A stretch of 64,000 bases of DNA from Nevskia sp. Its GTDB lineage: Bacteria > Pseudomonadota > Gammaproteobacteria > Nevskiales > Nevskiaceae. The notes under the pieces were generated by a model. The model ran no database searches. It was not told where the DNA came from and worked only from the letters and a program-made list of their open reading frames with translations. This document shows positions 35,571-48,740 of this stretch, piece by piece. The position numbers and the translations under genes are program-made. Location: positions 1 through 64,000 of the forward strand of contig JADHNH010000005.1 in NCBI GenBank assembly GCA_016779605.1, written 5' to 3'. Positions within the stretch are counted from its first letter, which is position 1; every line of letters begins with the position of its first letter.

Positions 35571-37505
35571 TCACCCGCCAGTTTCCGCGCCCTCGGCGGC
35601 CGGCTTGGCCTTGACCTGCACCGCGATGCGCTTGCCGATCTGCCGGCGGAACGCCGCGAACTCGGCCCCGGCCATCGCGTCGCGCAACTGCACGTTGTTC
35701 TTCCTGATCACCGCCTCGTCGGCCGACTGCAGCACGGGGTCGTCCACCGCGGACAGGGCGATCACGGCGATGTCGCCGTTGCCCAGCGGTGCTTCCGCGT
35801 AACCGAGCTTGCCCGCCGCCGGCCGCGGCATCCTGAACAGCACGCCCAGCAGCACCGCGTCGAGCGCGCTGTTGTCGCGCGCCGTGGCACCCGGCGAAAC
35901 CGCGCTGGCGGCTGCACCTTTCACCGCGGATTCGAACCCGGTTCCGGCCTGCAGGATCTTGAGCAGGGCGTCGGCCTCGGTCTTGGCGCGTGCCTTGGCC
36001 GCCTCGCTCTTGAGGTCGCCGCGGATCTGCTCGCTCACCTCGTTCAGCGCGAGCTGCCGCGGCGCTTCGTACGCGGCCTTGCGCACCACCACCACGTGCT
36101 GCGGGTCCAGCGCCATCGGCTTGCTGTTGTCGCCGTCCTGCTGCACTTCGGTGGAGAACGCCGCGGCCAGCACCGCCGGGTTGGAAGCGATGTCGGTGCC
36201 GCCCTTGCGCGTGATCCAGTCGGTCGTGCGGATCTGCAGTCCGAGCGACTTGGCCGCCGGATCCAGCGACGCGGAGTTTTCGAACGCGAGCTGCTCCAGC
36301 CGGCCCCACTGGTCCTGGAAGTTCTTTACCGCGTCCTTCTGCTGCCACAGCTCCACCAGCTGCTGGTGCACCGCCGCGTCGTCGAAGGGCTTGACCTGCG
36401 CTGCCTTGACGTCGATCAGCTTGATGATGTGCCAGCCGAACTGCGTTTCCACCGGTTCGCCGAGCGAGCCGGGCTTGTCCATGGCGAACAGCGCCGCCTC
36501 GAACTTGGGCACCATGGTGCCGCGCTTGACCCAGCCCAGGTCCCCGCCCTGCGCCTTGGAGCCGGGATCATCGGAATTCTGCCTGGCCAACTCGGCGAAG
36601 TCGGCGCCGGCCTTCAATTTCGCGTACAGATCCTGGGCCTTTTTCTGCGCCGCCGCCTTGTCGGCGCCGAAGGCGACCAGGATGTGCGCCGCGTGCCGCT
36701 CCTCGGGCGAGGAAAACAGCGAAGCCTTGCGCGTGTCGTAGATCTGGCGGAGCACGTCGTCGGAGGGCGGCGCGGACTTCGGCATCTGCTCCAGCGCCAG
36801 CTCGACATAGGCCAGCTTGATGCGCTCGGGCGCAAAGTAGCCGGCCTTGCGCTCGTCGTAGCGCTGCTTGACCTGGGCGTCGGTCACGTCCGCCGCTGCC
36901 AGGTACTTCGCCTGCTCGAAACGCACGTAGCTGAACACGCGCTGCTGCCGCTCCAGCCGCCAGCTGGCGCTGGTCTGCGCGGGTGTGACGAAAGCGCTGG
37001 CCAGCACGGCTTCGCGCATCTGCTCCACCGGCAGCTTGTCGCGCCGATCCGCCTCGAACTGTTCCGGCGTGGTGTGCAGCACGCCCGCCAGCACGCTCTT
37101 GTAACGGTCGGCGGAAAAGCGGCCGTTGTCCTGGAAGTACGGAATCGCCTCCAGGTATTCGCGCAGCCCGGCGTCGTCGATGCGGTAGCCGGCGCTGCGC
37201 GCGTACTGCTTGAGCAGCAGCTTGTCGACCATGTCCTGCAGCACCTTGTCGCGCATGCCGGCCTGGTCGATCTTGCTGGCGTCGAACGCCGGTCCCATCT
37301 GCTGAGCCAGCTGGCGATAGGCGCCGTCGTACTCGTTGCGGAACTGCGATTGCGTGATCTTGGCGTCACCGACCCTGGCGATCACCGGATCGGTGCCGCC
37401 GCCTTCGAAGCGCTGGACGCCCCAGAACGCGAACGGCAGGCTGATGGTTGCGATGACGACCCACAAAATCGGGCCGGTCATTCGGTCACGGATGGTCTGA
37501 AGCAT
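35571..37505 (-). CDS. ppiD: PpiD-type periplasmic folding factor with parvulin domain
   Basis: Inner-membrane-anchored periplasmic chaperone near the Sec translocon. It has 644 residues with a short cytoplasmic start, one membrane segment at about 12-32 (GPILWVVIATISLPFAFWG), a SurA-like N-terminal chaperone domain (about 35-200), and a parvulin PPIase domain at about 265-365 (ERHAAHILVAFG, LGWVKRGTMVPKFEAALF, FGWHIIKLID), then C-terminal chaperone segments. It lies downstream of the tRNA and hupB genes, the usual gammaproteobacterial place. It is convergent with fabI, the two stops separated by repeat C. Confidence 0.94.
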   Translation of the reverse strand: MLQTIRDRMTGPILWVVIATISLPFAFWGVQRFEGGGTDPVIARVGDAKITQSQFRNEYDGAYRQLAQQMGPAFDASKIDQAGMRDKVLQDMVDKLLLKQYARSAGYRIDDAGLREYLEAIPYFQDNGRFSADRYKSVLAGVLHTTPEQFEADRRDKLPVEQMREAVLASAFVTPAQTSASWRLERQQRVFSYVRFEQAKYLAAADVTDAQVKQRYDERKAGYFAPERIKLAYVELALEQMPKSAPPSDDVLRQIYDTRKASLFSSPEERHAAHILVAFGADKAAAQKKAQDLYAKLKAGADFAELARQNSDDPGSKAQGGDLGWVKRGTMVPKFEAALFAMDKPGSLGEPVETQFGWHIIKLIDVKAAQVKPFDDAAVHQQLVELWQQKDAVKNFQDQWGRLEQLAFENSASLDPAAKSLGLQIRTTDWITRKGGTDIASNPAVLAAAFSTEVQQDGDNSKPMALDPQHVVVVRKAAYEAPRQLALNEVSEQIRGDLKSEAAKARAKTEADALLKILQAGTGFESAVKGAAASAVSPGATARDNSALDAVLLGVLFRMPRPAAGKLGYAEAPLGNGDIAVIALSAVDDPVLQSADEAVIRKNNVQLRDAMAGAEFAAFRRQIGKRIAVQVKAKPAAEGAETGG

Positions 37506-37599
37506 AGTCAGGCTCTGCGCCCAGCGCTGGCAAACGGCATAAATGAAATGGGCGCCCGACAGAGCGCCCCTTGACCTGCATACGAAGAAAGTTCATGAG

Positions 37600-37676
37600 T
37601 GGCGGAGCGGACGGGGCTCGAACCCGCGACCCCCGGCGTGACAGGCCGGTACTCTAACCGACTGAGCTACCGCTCC
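37600..37676 (-). tRNA. tRNA-Asp (GTC)
   Basis: A 77-base tRNA with encoded CCA. The acceptor GGAGCGG pairs with CCGCTCC, the D arm contains AGCTCAGTCGGTTAGAG, the anticodon loop CTGTCAC gives GTC, and the T arm contains GGTTCGAGCCC. It lies between ppiD and tRNA-Val, as in many relatives. Confidence 0.97.
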
Positions 37677-37744
37677 ACGTCGTGAACCTTCTTTACGCAT
37701 CTTCAAGCCGTTGCCCCGCCCGATCGCGGGTGCCGCAACGGATT

Positions 37745-37820
37745 TGGTGGGTGCTGACGGGCTCGAACCGCCGACCCCCGCCTTGTAAGGGCGATGCTCT
37801 ACCGACTGAGCTAAGCACCC
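37745..37820 (-). tRNA. tRNA-Val (TAC)
   Basis: A 76-base tRNA with encoded CCA. The acceptor GGGTGCT pairs with AGCACCC, the anticodon loop CTTACAA gives TAC, and the T arm reads GGTTCGAGCCC-like. It sits 28 bp downstream of hupB and 68 bp upstream of tRNA-Asp, so the three may share a transcript. Confidence 0.97.
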
Positions 37821-37848
37821 GGGCGGGCAAATCCGGCCCGCGAACTGG

Positions 37849-38121
37849 CTATTTTACGGAGTCTTTGAGCGCCTTGCCAGCCTTGAACGAAGGATTCTTG
37901 CTGGCGGCGATTTTCATCGGCTGCTGAGTCTTGGGATTGCGGCCCAGGCGCGCGGCGCGCTTGCGGATGGCGAACGTACCGAAACCGACCAGGGAGACCT
38001 TGTCGTTCTTCTTCAACGCCTTGGTCACCACCTCGATGAAAGCGTCCACGGCACGCCCCGCGTCGGCCTTGGACAGGTCGGCCTTGTCGGCGACCGCATT
38101 GATCAGTTCGGCTTTGTTCAT
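37849..38121 (-). CDS. hupB: DNA-binding protein HU, beta type
   Basis: Nucleoid-associated histone-like protein of 90 residues. It starts [18 protein letters not shown] and contains the DNA-binding arm [19 protein letters not shown] (about 47-65) with the tip proline in GRNPKT. Position after lon and before tRNA-Val identifies it as the HupB type. It has its own 298-bp upstream region with a strong hairpin after lon. Confidence 0.97.
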   Translation of the reverse strand: MNKAELINAVADKADLSKADAGRAVDAFIEVVTKALKKNDKVSLVGFGTFAIRKRAARLGRNPKTQQPMKIAASKNPSFKAGKALKDSVK

Positions 38122-38419
38122 GTCGATATTTCCCCTCGTCGATTCGGATTATGTGCCGCTGGATGCGAAACCGCGTCCCCCAATGGTGAAGCCGGCGCTC
38201 GACCCGGCGCCTTCCTGAAAAATTCCGGCTGCGGCAACGGAAGCTGTCTTATACCAACGCCCACCGTGAGCGTCAATGAATCGGATGCGCCATTTGGGCA
38301 ACGCGCACGTCAGGCGCGCGACAGCAATAAATCCCAAGCCTGCAAGGCACATTGTGCCGGCTTGCGGCACGCACGACCGCGCGCCTGACGCGGCCTGCGT
38401 GCCGTCATTGCCGGCTCTT
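38122..38419. other. Intergenic region between lon and hupB with nested inverted repeats
   Basis: The gap has no gene. GTCAGGCGCGCG (38309-38320) pairs perfectly with CGCGCGCCTGAC (38378-38389), and inside it GCAC-ATT-GTGC (near 38346-38356), flanked by GCAAG/CTTGC, forms a second stem. There is no T tract. It may end the lon transcript or stabilise its 3' end. The hupB promoter must lie closer to 38121-38300, but I see no convincing -35/-10 pair. Confidence 0.55.
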
Positions 38420-40816
<2,397 letters not shown>

Positions 40817-41009
40817 TCGTCACCTCGCGGATCTTCTACGCGCCTATTATGGACTACGCAGGAAAGATGCGAGCGGATCCGGCCGATTCAAGTACGGGAA
40901 CGGGCGCGGCACCGGCGGCACGATCCGCCGGGACCGTGCATGCCAGCGCCGCCGGCAGCTGGCGCGCATCCGCGCCGCAGGTTTCGGCGGCGCGGATGCG
41001 GCAGCGGAA

Positions 41010-42287
<1,278 letters not shown>

Positions 42288-42430
42288 CAGCGATACCTAC
42301 CCTTGGGGCTGCATCCAGCCAGCGTCAGCCTGTTTTATAGCATGCCCGGATGTTGCAGCAAAATGACCGGGAATTCCATCGACCTCGCATTCCCCGGACA
42401 TGAAGTCCGGCGCGGCCGGCCGCCGGCCGC

Positions 42431-43057
42431 TCAGGCCGCCGCCGCCGGGCTGGCGCGCCGGTCCATGATCTGGTCGATCAGCCCGTATTCCCGGGCCTGG
42501 TCGGCGCTCATGAAGTAATCGCGCTCGACGTCGCGCGAGATCTTTTCCACCGGCTGGCCGGTGTGCTCGGCGTACATGCTGTTCAGGCGCTCGCGCAGGT
42601 ACAGGATCTCGCGCGCCTGGATCTCGATGTCGGTGGCCTGGCCCTGGGCTCCGCCGGACGGCTGGTGGATCATGATGCGGGTGTTGGGCAGCGCGTAGCG
42701 CTTGCCCTTGGCGCCGGCCGAAAGCAGGAACGAGCCCATGCTGGCGGCCTGGCCGATGCACATGGTGCTGACGTCGGGCTTGATGAAGCGCATGGTGTCG
42801 TAGATCGACAGGCCGGAGGTGATGACGCCGCCCGGCGAGTTGATGTACAGGTTGATGTCCTTGTCCGGGTTCTCGGCTTCCAGGAACAGCAGCTGCGCCA
42901 CCACCAGGTTGGCCATGTGGTCGTCGATGGCGCCGACGATGAACACCACGCGCTCCTTGAGCAGGCGCGAATAGATATCGAACGCGCGCTCGCCGCGCGC
43001 GGTCTGCTCCACCACCATCGGCACCAGGTGCTGGGCTCGGACGATCGGGTCGGACAT
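42431..43057 (-). CDS. clpP: ClpP, proteolytic subunit
   Basis: Tetradecameric serine protease working with ClpX; 208 residues from ATG 43057 (upstream frame is read-through). The catalytic Ser is in [14 protein letters not shown] (about 97-110), the His in MIHQPSGG (about 125-132) and the Asp about 50 residues later. The N-terminal short propeptide region ([18 protein letters not shown]) matches the family. It sits 82 bp after tig and 143 bp before clpX. Confidence 0.97.
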   Translation of the reverse strand: MSDPIVRAQHLVPMVVEQTARGERAFDIYSRLLKERVVFIVGAIDDHMANLVVAQLLFLEAENPDKDINLYINSPGGVITSGLSIYDTMRFIKPDVSTMCIGQAASMGSFLLSAGAKGKRYALPNTRIMIHQPSGGAQGQATDIEIQAREILYLRERLNSMYAEHTGQPVEKISRDVERDYFMSADQAREYGLIDQIMDRRASPAAAA

Positions 43058-43139
43058 TGAGGATTTCCTTGGGTTTTTTCGGGCTTTTCTGGGGGCATCG
43101 GCTGCGGGCGGCGCGGGACTGCGCGCCACCCCGGACCCT

Positions 43140-44477
43140 TTACGCTGTGGGCGAAGCCGGCGGTTTCAACAGCTCTTCCATCGACAGGTCGACGTCCGTG
43201 GTGCGCGCGCCCGCCACCAGCGCCTCCACCACCTGCTCCTCGATCACCACCGCGTTCAGGCTCTGCATCATGTCCGGCCGCGAGCGGTAGAACGTCTTGA
43301 CCTGCTCGGGATGCTCGTAGTCGCCGGCCAGTTCGTCCAGCGTGCGTTCGACCCGCTCGGCATCCGGCTTGAGCTCCCGCTTGCGGATCACTTCGCCGAT
43401 CAGCAGGCCCAGCGCCACGCGCCGGCGCGCCGACTCCTCGAACAGCACGTCCGGCAGCATCTGCGCCAGCTTGTCGGGCTTGAGCTTGCCGCCGGCGCGG
43501 TCCAGCTGCATGCGGTTGGCGGCCTCCAGGCGCAGGCGCTCCACCTCCTGCTGGATCTGACTGGGCGGCACCTCGATCGGGTGCGCGGCCAGCAGCTGGT
43601 CCAGCACCTCGCGCTTGACCCGCGCCTTGACCGCCTTGTCGCGCTCGGTTTCCAGCGCGGTGCGGCACTTGGCGCGCAAGCCGGCCTCGCCGGCGGACTC
43701 CTCCACGCCGTGGGATTTGAGGAACTCGGCGTCCAGCGCCGGCAGGCGCACTTCGCGCACTTCCAGCAGCTTGACCGCGAACCGCGCCGTCTTGCCCTGC
43801 AGGTCCTGGCGCCGGTAATCGGCCGGGAACACCACGTCGGCGTCGAAGGCGTCGCCGGCCGAGTGCCCGGCCAGCGCCGCTTCCAGCTCGGGCAGGAAGC
43901 CGCCCGCGCCCAGCTCCACTTCGACTTTCTCGCCCTTGCCGCCCTGGAACGGCTGGCCGTCGATGCTGCCTTCGAAGTCGACCACGGCGACGTCTCCGGC
44001 CTGGGCGGCGCGCGCCACCGGCTCCAGCGTGCGGCGCGACTTGCGCAGGTTGTCGACCAGGCGGTCGACGTCGGCCTCGGTCACCTCGACCCGCGGCTTC
44101 TTCACCTCGATCGCGTCCAGGTGCTCCAGTTGGATTTCCGGGAATACGTCGAAGCTGGCGACGTAGGCCAGCGGCTCGCCGGCCTTCTCGCTGGTGATCT
44201 CGAAGCGCGGCTCGCCGGCCGGGCGCACCTGCGCCTGTTGCAGCGCCTCGGGCCAGGTCTGGCGCACCAGCTCGCCGATCACGTCCATGCGGGTGGCTTC
44301 GCCGTAGGTGCTCTGCACCATCTTCATCGGCGCCTTGCCGGGCCGGAAGCCCGGGATGCGCGCGCGCACCGCCAGGCGCTTCAGGCGCTCGCCGACTTCA
44401 CGCTCGACGCGCTCATAGGGGATTTTGACGTGCAGGCGACGCAGCAGGCCGCCGGCCGATTCGACGTTGATTTCCAT
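43140..44477 (-). CDS. tig: Trigger factor
   Basis: Ribosome-bound chaperone with peptidyl-prolyl isomerase activity; 445 residues. The N-terminal ribosome-binding domain carries the signature [10 protein letters not shown] (about 44-53, usually GFRxGKxP). The FKBP-like domain is at about 150-245 ([21 protein letters not shown]) and the C-terminal helical cradle follows. The start at 44477 ([11 protein letters not shown]) agrees with the family. It is the first gene of the tig-clpP-clpX-lon series and lies 123 bp after a tRNA-Leu gene. Confidence 0.96.
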   Translation of the reverse strand: MEINVESAGGLLRRLHVKIPYERVEREVGERLKRLAVRARIPGFRPGKAPMKMVQSTYGEATRMDVIGELVRQTWPEALQQAQVRPAGEPRFEITSEKAGEPLAYVASFDVFPEIQLEHLDAIEVKKPRVEVTEADVDRLVDNLRKSRRTLEPVARAAQAGDVAVVDFEGSIDGQPFQGGKGEKVEVELGAGGFLPELEAALAGHSAGDAFDADVVFPADYRRQDLQGKTARFAVKLLEVREVRLPALDAEFLKSHGVEESAGEAGLRAKCRTALETERDKAVKARVKREVLDQLLAAHPIEVPPSQIQQEVERLRLEAANRMQLDRAGGKLKPDKLAQMLPDVLFEESARRRVALGLLIGEVIRKRELKPDAERVERTLDELAGDYEHPEQVKTFYRSRPDMMQSLNAVVIEEQVVEALVAGARTTDVDLSMEELLKPPASPTA

Positions 44478-44600
44478 CGCGGGACTGTCTGATTCCACCA
44501 AAATTGAAAAATATTTCGAGATCCGGCTGTCGCCGGGCTCGCACGGAACCGCACTCTCCAAAAGGCCGGGGAACAACGCCGCAGTGCGTCGTGTATTCTT

Positions 44601-44685
44601 TGGTGCGAAAGGAGAGACTCGAACTCTCACGCCTTGCGGCGCTGGAACCTAAATCCAGTGCGTCTACCGATTCCGCCACTTTCGC
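44601..44685 (-). tRNA. tRNA-Leu (TAG)
   Basis: An 85-base class II tRNA with a long variable arm. The acceptor GCGAAAG pairs with CTTTCGC, the anticodon stem CTGGA/TCCAG holds the loop TTTAGGT, giving TAG, and CCA is encoded. It lies upstream of tig as in many gammaproteobacteria. Confidence 0.97.
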
Positions 44686-44782
44686 GCAGATTCAACGAGA
44701 AATCCGCCGACGAATTGAGCTGACAAACCTGCTGCCCGCCGCAGACTTGAAATTATACCAGTTCGGGGCGGCGCAAATGGCT

Positions 44783-45050
44783 TAGGGTCTGTTGACATAT
44801 GTTTGGTCGCTGCGTTGCCCCCAAAATTGTGCCCGGCAAGGCGCGAGGAGCGTAGTTTGGTTATTCCAAATGAGCGACGAGCAACGCAGCCGGGCGCGAT
44901 TTTGGGGGCAACCCGAAGGGACGGGGCCATTTTTGCCCATCGCTGCGTCGATCGGCACTCGCATGGATTGACCATGCCACGCGCCTCTCTCCTTGCGCTG
45001 GGCAAAAATGACCGCCGTCGCAGCGATCAAACATTTGTCAACAGACCCTA
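44783..45050. mobile_element. MITE-like element with long terminal inverted repeats and TA target repeat
   Basis: The element begins TAGGGTCTGTTGACATATG and ends with the reverse complement of TAGGGTCTGTTGACAAATG; the arms match over about 30 bp (TGTTTGGTCGCTGCG versus TGTTTGATCGCTGCG). Its 268 bp contain no gene. They hold two further inverted repeats: GTTGCCCCCAAAAT with ATTTTGGGGGCAAC (near 44813 and 44900), and GCCATTTTTGCCCA with TGGGCAAAAATGACC (near 44928 and 45000). The outermost TA on both sides fits target duplication by an IS630/Tc1-type transposase, which is not present here. Confidence 0.8.
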
Positions 45051-45072
45051 GCCCCCGCCCCTTCGCCCGACC

Positions 45073-46113
45073 ATGAGCCAACTGTCCGCCGCCCTGCGCA
45101 AGCCAGGCCCGCTGTGTGCGCTGCTGGCGCTGCTGATCCTGGCCGCGGCGCTGGCCGGGCTGGCGTTCGGCGCCACCCCGGTGCACGCCGCCGATGTGAT
45201 ACGCGCCCTGCTCGGCGCCGCCGGCCTGGTGCCGCCGGCCGATCCGGGCATCGCCGCCACCGTGCTGGAGCTGCGCCTGCCGCGGGTGCTGCTGGGCCTG
45301 TGCGTGGGCGGCGCGCTGGCGGTCAGCGGTGCGGCGATGCAAGGCATCTTCCGCAATCCCCTGGGCGACCCGGGGCTGGTCGGCGTGTCCAGCGGCGCCG
45401 CCCTGGCCGCCGCCGCCCTGCTGGTGCTGGCCGGCCCGGCCCGCGGCGGGCACTGGCTGCCGCTGGCCGCGTTTGCCGGCGCCGCCGCCGCCACCGCCCT
45501 GGTGCTGCGCCTGTCGAGCAGCGACGGCGTGGCGCGGCCGGCGCAGATGCTGCTGATCGGCCTGGCGGTGAACGCGATCGCCGGCGCCGGCATCGGCCTG
45601 ATGGCGCACCTGGCCAGCGACAGCGCGCTGCGCGCCCTGACGTTCTGGATGTACGGCAGCCTGGAGCGCGCGCAGTGGCCGGAAATCGCCGTGGCCGCCC
45701 CGCTGATGCTGGCCGCCGGCCTGCTGCTGCCGCGCCATGCCGCCGAGCTCAACGCGCTGCTGCTGGGCGAAGCCGAGGCCGCCCATGTCGGCGTGGACGT
45801 CGAGCGGCTGCGGCGCCGGGTGGTGCTGCTGGTGCTGGTAGCGGTGGGCGCGGCGGTAGCCGTGTCCGGCATCATCGCCTTCGTCGGGCTGGTGGTGCCG
45901 CAGCTGGTACGGCTGTGGGCCGGCCCGGACCATCGCGCGGTACTGCCCGCTTCCGCGCTGCTCGGCGCGGCGCTGCTGACCGCGGCCGACACCGCCGCGC
46001 GCACCGTGGCGGCGCCGGTGGAGCTGCCGATCGGCATCCTCACCGCCCTCATCGGCGGCCCGTTCTTCATCGGCATGCTGCTGCAGCTCAAGTCGCGCGG
46101 GGAGATGCTGTGA
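45073..46113 (+). CDS. hmuU: FecCD-family ABC transporter permease, haem/iron type
   Basis: This 346-residue inner-membrane permease has eight to ten hydrophobic segments and FecCD hallmarks (RLPRVLLGLCVGGALAVSGAAMQ at about 76-98, GIFRNPLGDPGLVGVSSGAA, GIIAFVGLVVPQLVRLW near 270). Such permeases import haem, siderophores or B12. The following gene is an HmuV-type ATPase, so haem is the best guess. No periplasmic binding protein or TonB receptor is adjacent; a MITE-like element ends 22 bp before the start. Confidence 0.85.
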   Translation: MSQLSAALRKPGPLCALLALLILAAALAGLAFGATPVHAADVIRALLGAAGLVPPADPGIAATVLELRLPRVLLGLCVGGALAVSGAAMQGIFRNPLGDPGLVGVSSGAALAAAALLVLAGPARGGHWLPLAAFAGAAAATALVLRLSSSDGVARPAQMLLIGLAVNAIAGAGIGLMAHLASDSALRALTFWMYGSLERAQWPEIAVAAPLMLAAGLLLPRHAAELNALLLGEAEAAHVGVDVERLRRRVVLLVLVAVGAAVAVSGIIAFVGLVVPQLVRLWAGPDHRAVLPASALLGAALLTAADTAARTVAAPVELPIGILTALIGGPFFIGMLLQLKSRGEML

Positions 46114-46934
46114 ACGGCGCCGGGCTGGCCGCGCAGGACGTCGGCTACGCCGTCGAAGGCCGCAGCCTGCTCGCCGGCGTGAGCCTGGAATTGCGGCCCG
46201 GCGAAGTGCACGCCGTGCTGGGCCGCAACGGCGCCGGCAAGTCGACGCTGCTGCGCATCCTGGCCGGCGAGCTGCGCGCGGGCAGCGGCACGGTGCGGCT
46301 GAACGGCCGCGAGCTGGCCGGCTGGAACGCGCAGCAGCTCGCCCGCCAGCGCGCAGTGATGCCGCAGTCCGAGTCGCTGCGCTTCGGCTTCACCGTCGAG
46401 CAGGTGGTGGCGCTAGGCCGCTTCGCCAGCCTGCGCCAGCGCCCGGAGGAGGAGCGGCGCATCGTGCGCCAGGCACTGGAGCTGGCCGGCGTCGGCCACC
46501 TGTACGACCGCAAGTACCCCAGCCTGTCCGGCGGCGAACGCGCGCGCGTGCATTTCGCCCGTGCGATGGCGCAGATCTGGCCGCCGGAAGACTTGCAGGC
46601 GGCACCTGCACGCTACCTGCTGCTGGACGAGCCCACCGCCAGCCTGGACCTCGCCCACCAGCACGACTGCCTGCTGCAGGCGCGCTGCTTTGCCGCTTCC
46701 GGCGTCGGCGTGCTGATCGTGCTGCACGACCCCAACCTTGCCCTGCGCTACGCCGACCAGGCCACCTTGCTGGCGGGCGGGCGCGTCGCCGGCCAGGGAC
46801 CGACCCGCCGGCTGCTCGACAAGGCCATGCTGGAGCAGGTCTATGGCCTGAACGTGGACCTGATCGAGGTGCCGGGCGAAGACGCACCGGTGGTCGTGGC
46901 ACATGCGCGCCGCGCCGGGCAGGCTTCGGGCTAG
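46110..46934 (+). CDS. hmuV: ABC transporter ATP-binding protein, HmuV-like
   Basis: ATPase partner of the preceding permease; 274 residues starting at a GTG that overlaps the permease stop by four bases. Walker A GRNGAGKSTLLRI is at about 37-49, the signature LSGGERARVHFARAM at about 139-153, Walker B YLLLDEPTASLD at about 169-180, and the switch His in VLHDPNLALRYAD. The MPQSE Q-loop and general shape fit haem (HmuV) ATPases. The gene ends tail to tail with recJ, the two stop codons sharing CTAG. Confidence 0.88.
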   Translation: MNGAGLAAQDVGYAVEGRSLLAGVSLELRPGEVHAVLGRNGAGKSTLLRILAGELRAGSGTVRLNGRELAGWNAQQLARQRAVMPQSESLRFGFTVEQVVALGRFASLRQRPEEERRIVRQALELAGVGHLYDRKYPSLSGGERARVHFARAMAQIWPPEDLQAAPARYLLLDEPTASLDLAHQHDCLLQARCFAASGVGVLIVLHDPNLALRYADQATLLAGGRVAGQGPTRRLLDKAMLEQVYGLNVDLIEVPGEDAPVVVAHARRAGQASG

Positions 46935-48628
46935 ATGACCTGCATCTGGTCGATCTGCAACTCCAGCGCGTCCAGCCCGCGGAAGCGGTTGACCGCCAGC
47001 CGGTACACCAGGCGGACGCGGCCGCCGGCGGCGGCCATGCGCGCGGCGCCGTCGAAATCCGGCGCTTCCACCATGCCGCCGCCCGGCTGGCGCAGACGGT
47101 ACTTGACGTGGCGGCCGTCGGCGCCGATCGGCCGCGCCTCCACCACATCGAACTCGCCCTCGAAGTGCGGCTCGGGGAAGCCCTGGCCCCAGGGCCCGGC
47201 GCCTTCGAGCACGCGCGCGGTGTCGATGCACAGCTCGGCGGCGCTGAGTTCGCCGTCGGTGTCGATGCAGTGCTGCAAGGCCTCTTCGTCCAGCGCCGCC
47301 GCGCAGTGCCGGTCGAAGGCCTCGGCGAACGTGTCGAGCGACGCGGCGGGCAAGCTCAGGCCGGCCGCCATGGCGTGGCCGCCGAACCGCAGGATCAGCC
47401 CCGGCTGCCGCGCATCGATCGCGGCCAGCGCGTCGCGCAGGTGCAGGCCGGCGATCGACCGCCCGGAGCCCTTGAGCAGACCCGCCTCGGCCGCCGGCGC
47501 AAACGCGATCACCGGCCGGTGCAGGCGCTCCTTGACGCGCGAAGCCACCAGGCCGACCAGGCCTTCGTGCCATTGCGGATCGAACAGGCAGACGCCGGTC
47601 TGCGGCGCGTCTTCCACCAGTTCCAGGGCCTGCTCGCGCATCTGCACCTCGATTTCGCGGCGCTCGCGGTTCAAGCGGTCGAGTTGCGCCGCCAGCGGGC
47701 GCGCCGCCTCGGGCGTCGGCGCCAGCAGGCACTCGATGCCGACCGTCATGTCGTCGAGCCGGCCGGCGGCGTTGAGCCGCGGGCCGAGCACGAAGCCCAG
47801 CTCGGCGCTGCCGGCAAACTGGCGGTCGCGCCCGGCCGCCTCCAGCAGCGCCAGCAGGCCGGGCCTGGCGCGGCCGGCGCGCAGCCGCCGCAGGCCCTGC
47901 GCCACCAGCACGCGGTTGTTGCGGTCCAGCCGCACCACGTCCGCCACCGTGCCCAGCGCCACCAGGTCCAGCAGCTCGGCCAGGTTGGGCTCGGCGCGGC
48001 CCTGAAAACCGCCCGCGGCGCGCAGCCGCGCGCGCAGCGCCAGCAGCACGTAGAACATCACGCCGACACCGGCCAGGTTCTTGCTCGCAAAGCCGCAGCC
48101 GGGCTGGTTGGGGTTGACGATGGCGTCGGCCGCCGGCAGTTGCGGTCCGGCCAGGTGGTGGTCGGTCACCAGCACCCTGATGCCCGCCGCGCGCGCCGCC
48201 GCCACCCCGGCCAGGCTGGCGATGCCGTTGTCCACCGTCACCAGCAGTTCGGCACCCTTGGCGCGCGCCAGCTCGACCACGGCGGGCGACAGGCCGTAGC
48301 CCATGGTGAAGCGGTTGGGCACCACGTAATCGACCTGGGCCGCGCCCAGCGCGCGCAGGCCCAGCACCGCCACCGCGGTGGCGGTGGCGCCGTCGGCGTC
48401 GTAATCGCCGGCCACCACGATGCGTTCGCCGCGCGCCAGCGCCTGCTCCAGCAGCGCGACGGCCGGCTCGATGCCGAGCAGGCCGCCCGGAGCCAGCAGA
48501 TCGGCCAGTTCCAGCGACAGTTCCGCCGTGCCGGCCACGCCGCGTGCCGCGTAAACGCGGCGCAGCACCGGATGCAGGTCTTCGCGGAAAACGCCGGCGT
48601 CACCCGGCGGCCGGCGCCGGATCAGCAA
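46931..48628 (-). CDS. recJ: Single-strand DNA exonuclease RecJ
   Basis: 5'-3' exonuclease of recombination and mismatch repair; 565 residues. DHH-family motifs are present: VVAGDYDADGATATAVAV (motif I, about 67-84), VTVDNGIAS, VTDHHLAGP (motif III DHH, about 145-153) and GTVADVVRL, with the DHHA1 signature GSGRSIAGLHL and GGHAMAAGLSL in the C-terminal half. The start is TTG at 48628 (LLIRRRPPG); no good Shine-Dalgarno is seen because repeat A ends only 14 bp upstream. It follows thrC on the same strand. Confidence 0.93.
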   Translation of the reverse strand: MLIRRRPPGDAGVFREDLHPVLRRVYAARGVAGTAELSLELADLLAPGGLLGIEPAVALLEQALARGERIVVAGDYDADGATATAVAVLGLRALGAAQVDYVVPNRFTMGYGLSPAVVELARAKGAELLVTVDNGIASLAGVAAARAAGIRVLVTDHHLAGPQLPAADAIVNPNQPGCGFASKNLAGVGVMFYVLLALRARLRAAGGFQGRAEPNLAELLDLVALGTVADVVRLDRNNRVLVAQGLRRLRAGRARPGLLALLEAAGRDRQFAGSAELGFVLGPRLNAAGRLDDMTVGIECLLAPTPEAARPLAAQLDRLNRERREIEVQMREQALELVEDAPQTGVCLFDPQWHEGLVGLVASRVKERLHRPVIAFAPAAEAGLLKGSGRSIAGLHLRDALAAIDARQPGLILRFGGHAMAAGLSLPAASLDTFAEAFDRHCAAALDEEALQHCIDTDGELSAAELCIDTARVLEGAGPWGQGFPEPHFEGEFDVVEARPIGADGRHVKYRLRQPGGGMVEAPDFDGAARMAAAGGRVRLVYRLAVNRFRGLDALELQIDQMQVI

Positions 48629-48642
48629 GGGGGGAGAAAAGC

Positions 48643-48734
48643 AGTTTCCAGAAGAAACAGTTCCCAGTTTCCAGAAAAGCGCGCCGAAGCCGCTTCTGCT
48701 TTTTCTGGAAACTGGAAACTGGAATCTGGAAACC
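48643..48734. repeat. Palindromic intergenic repeat, family A copy 2
   Basis: GCAGTTTCCAGAAGAAACAG at the left and CTGGAAACTGGAAACTGGAA at the right frame a GC-rich loop with GCTTTTT-like flanks, the same unit structure as at 3295-3380. It lies between the thrC stop (48741) and the recJ start (48628), again within a same-strand gene pair. Confidence 0.85.
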
Positions 48735-48740
48735 GTTTCA

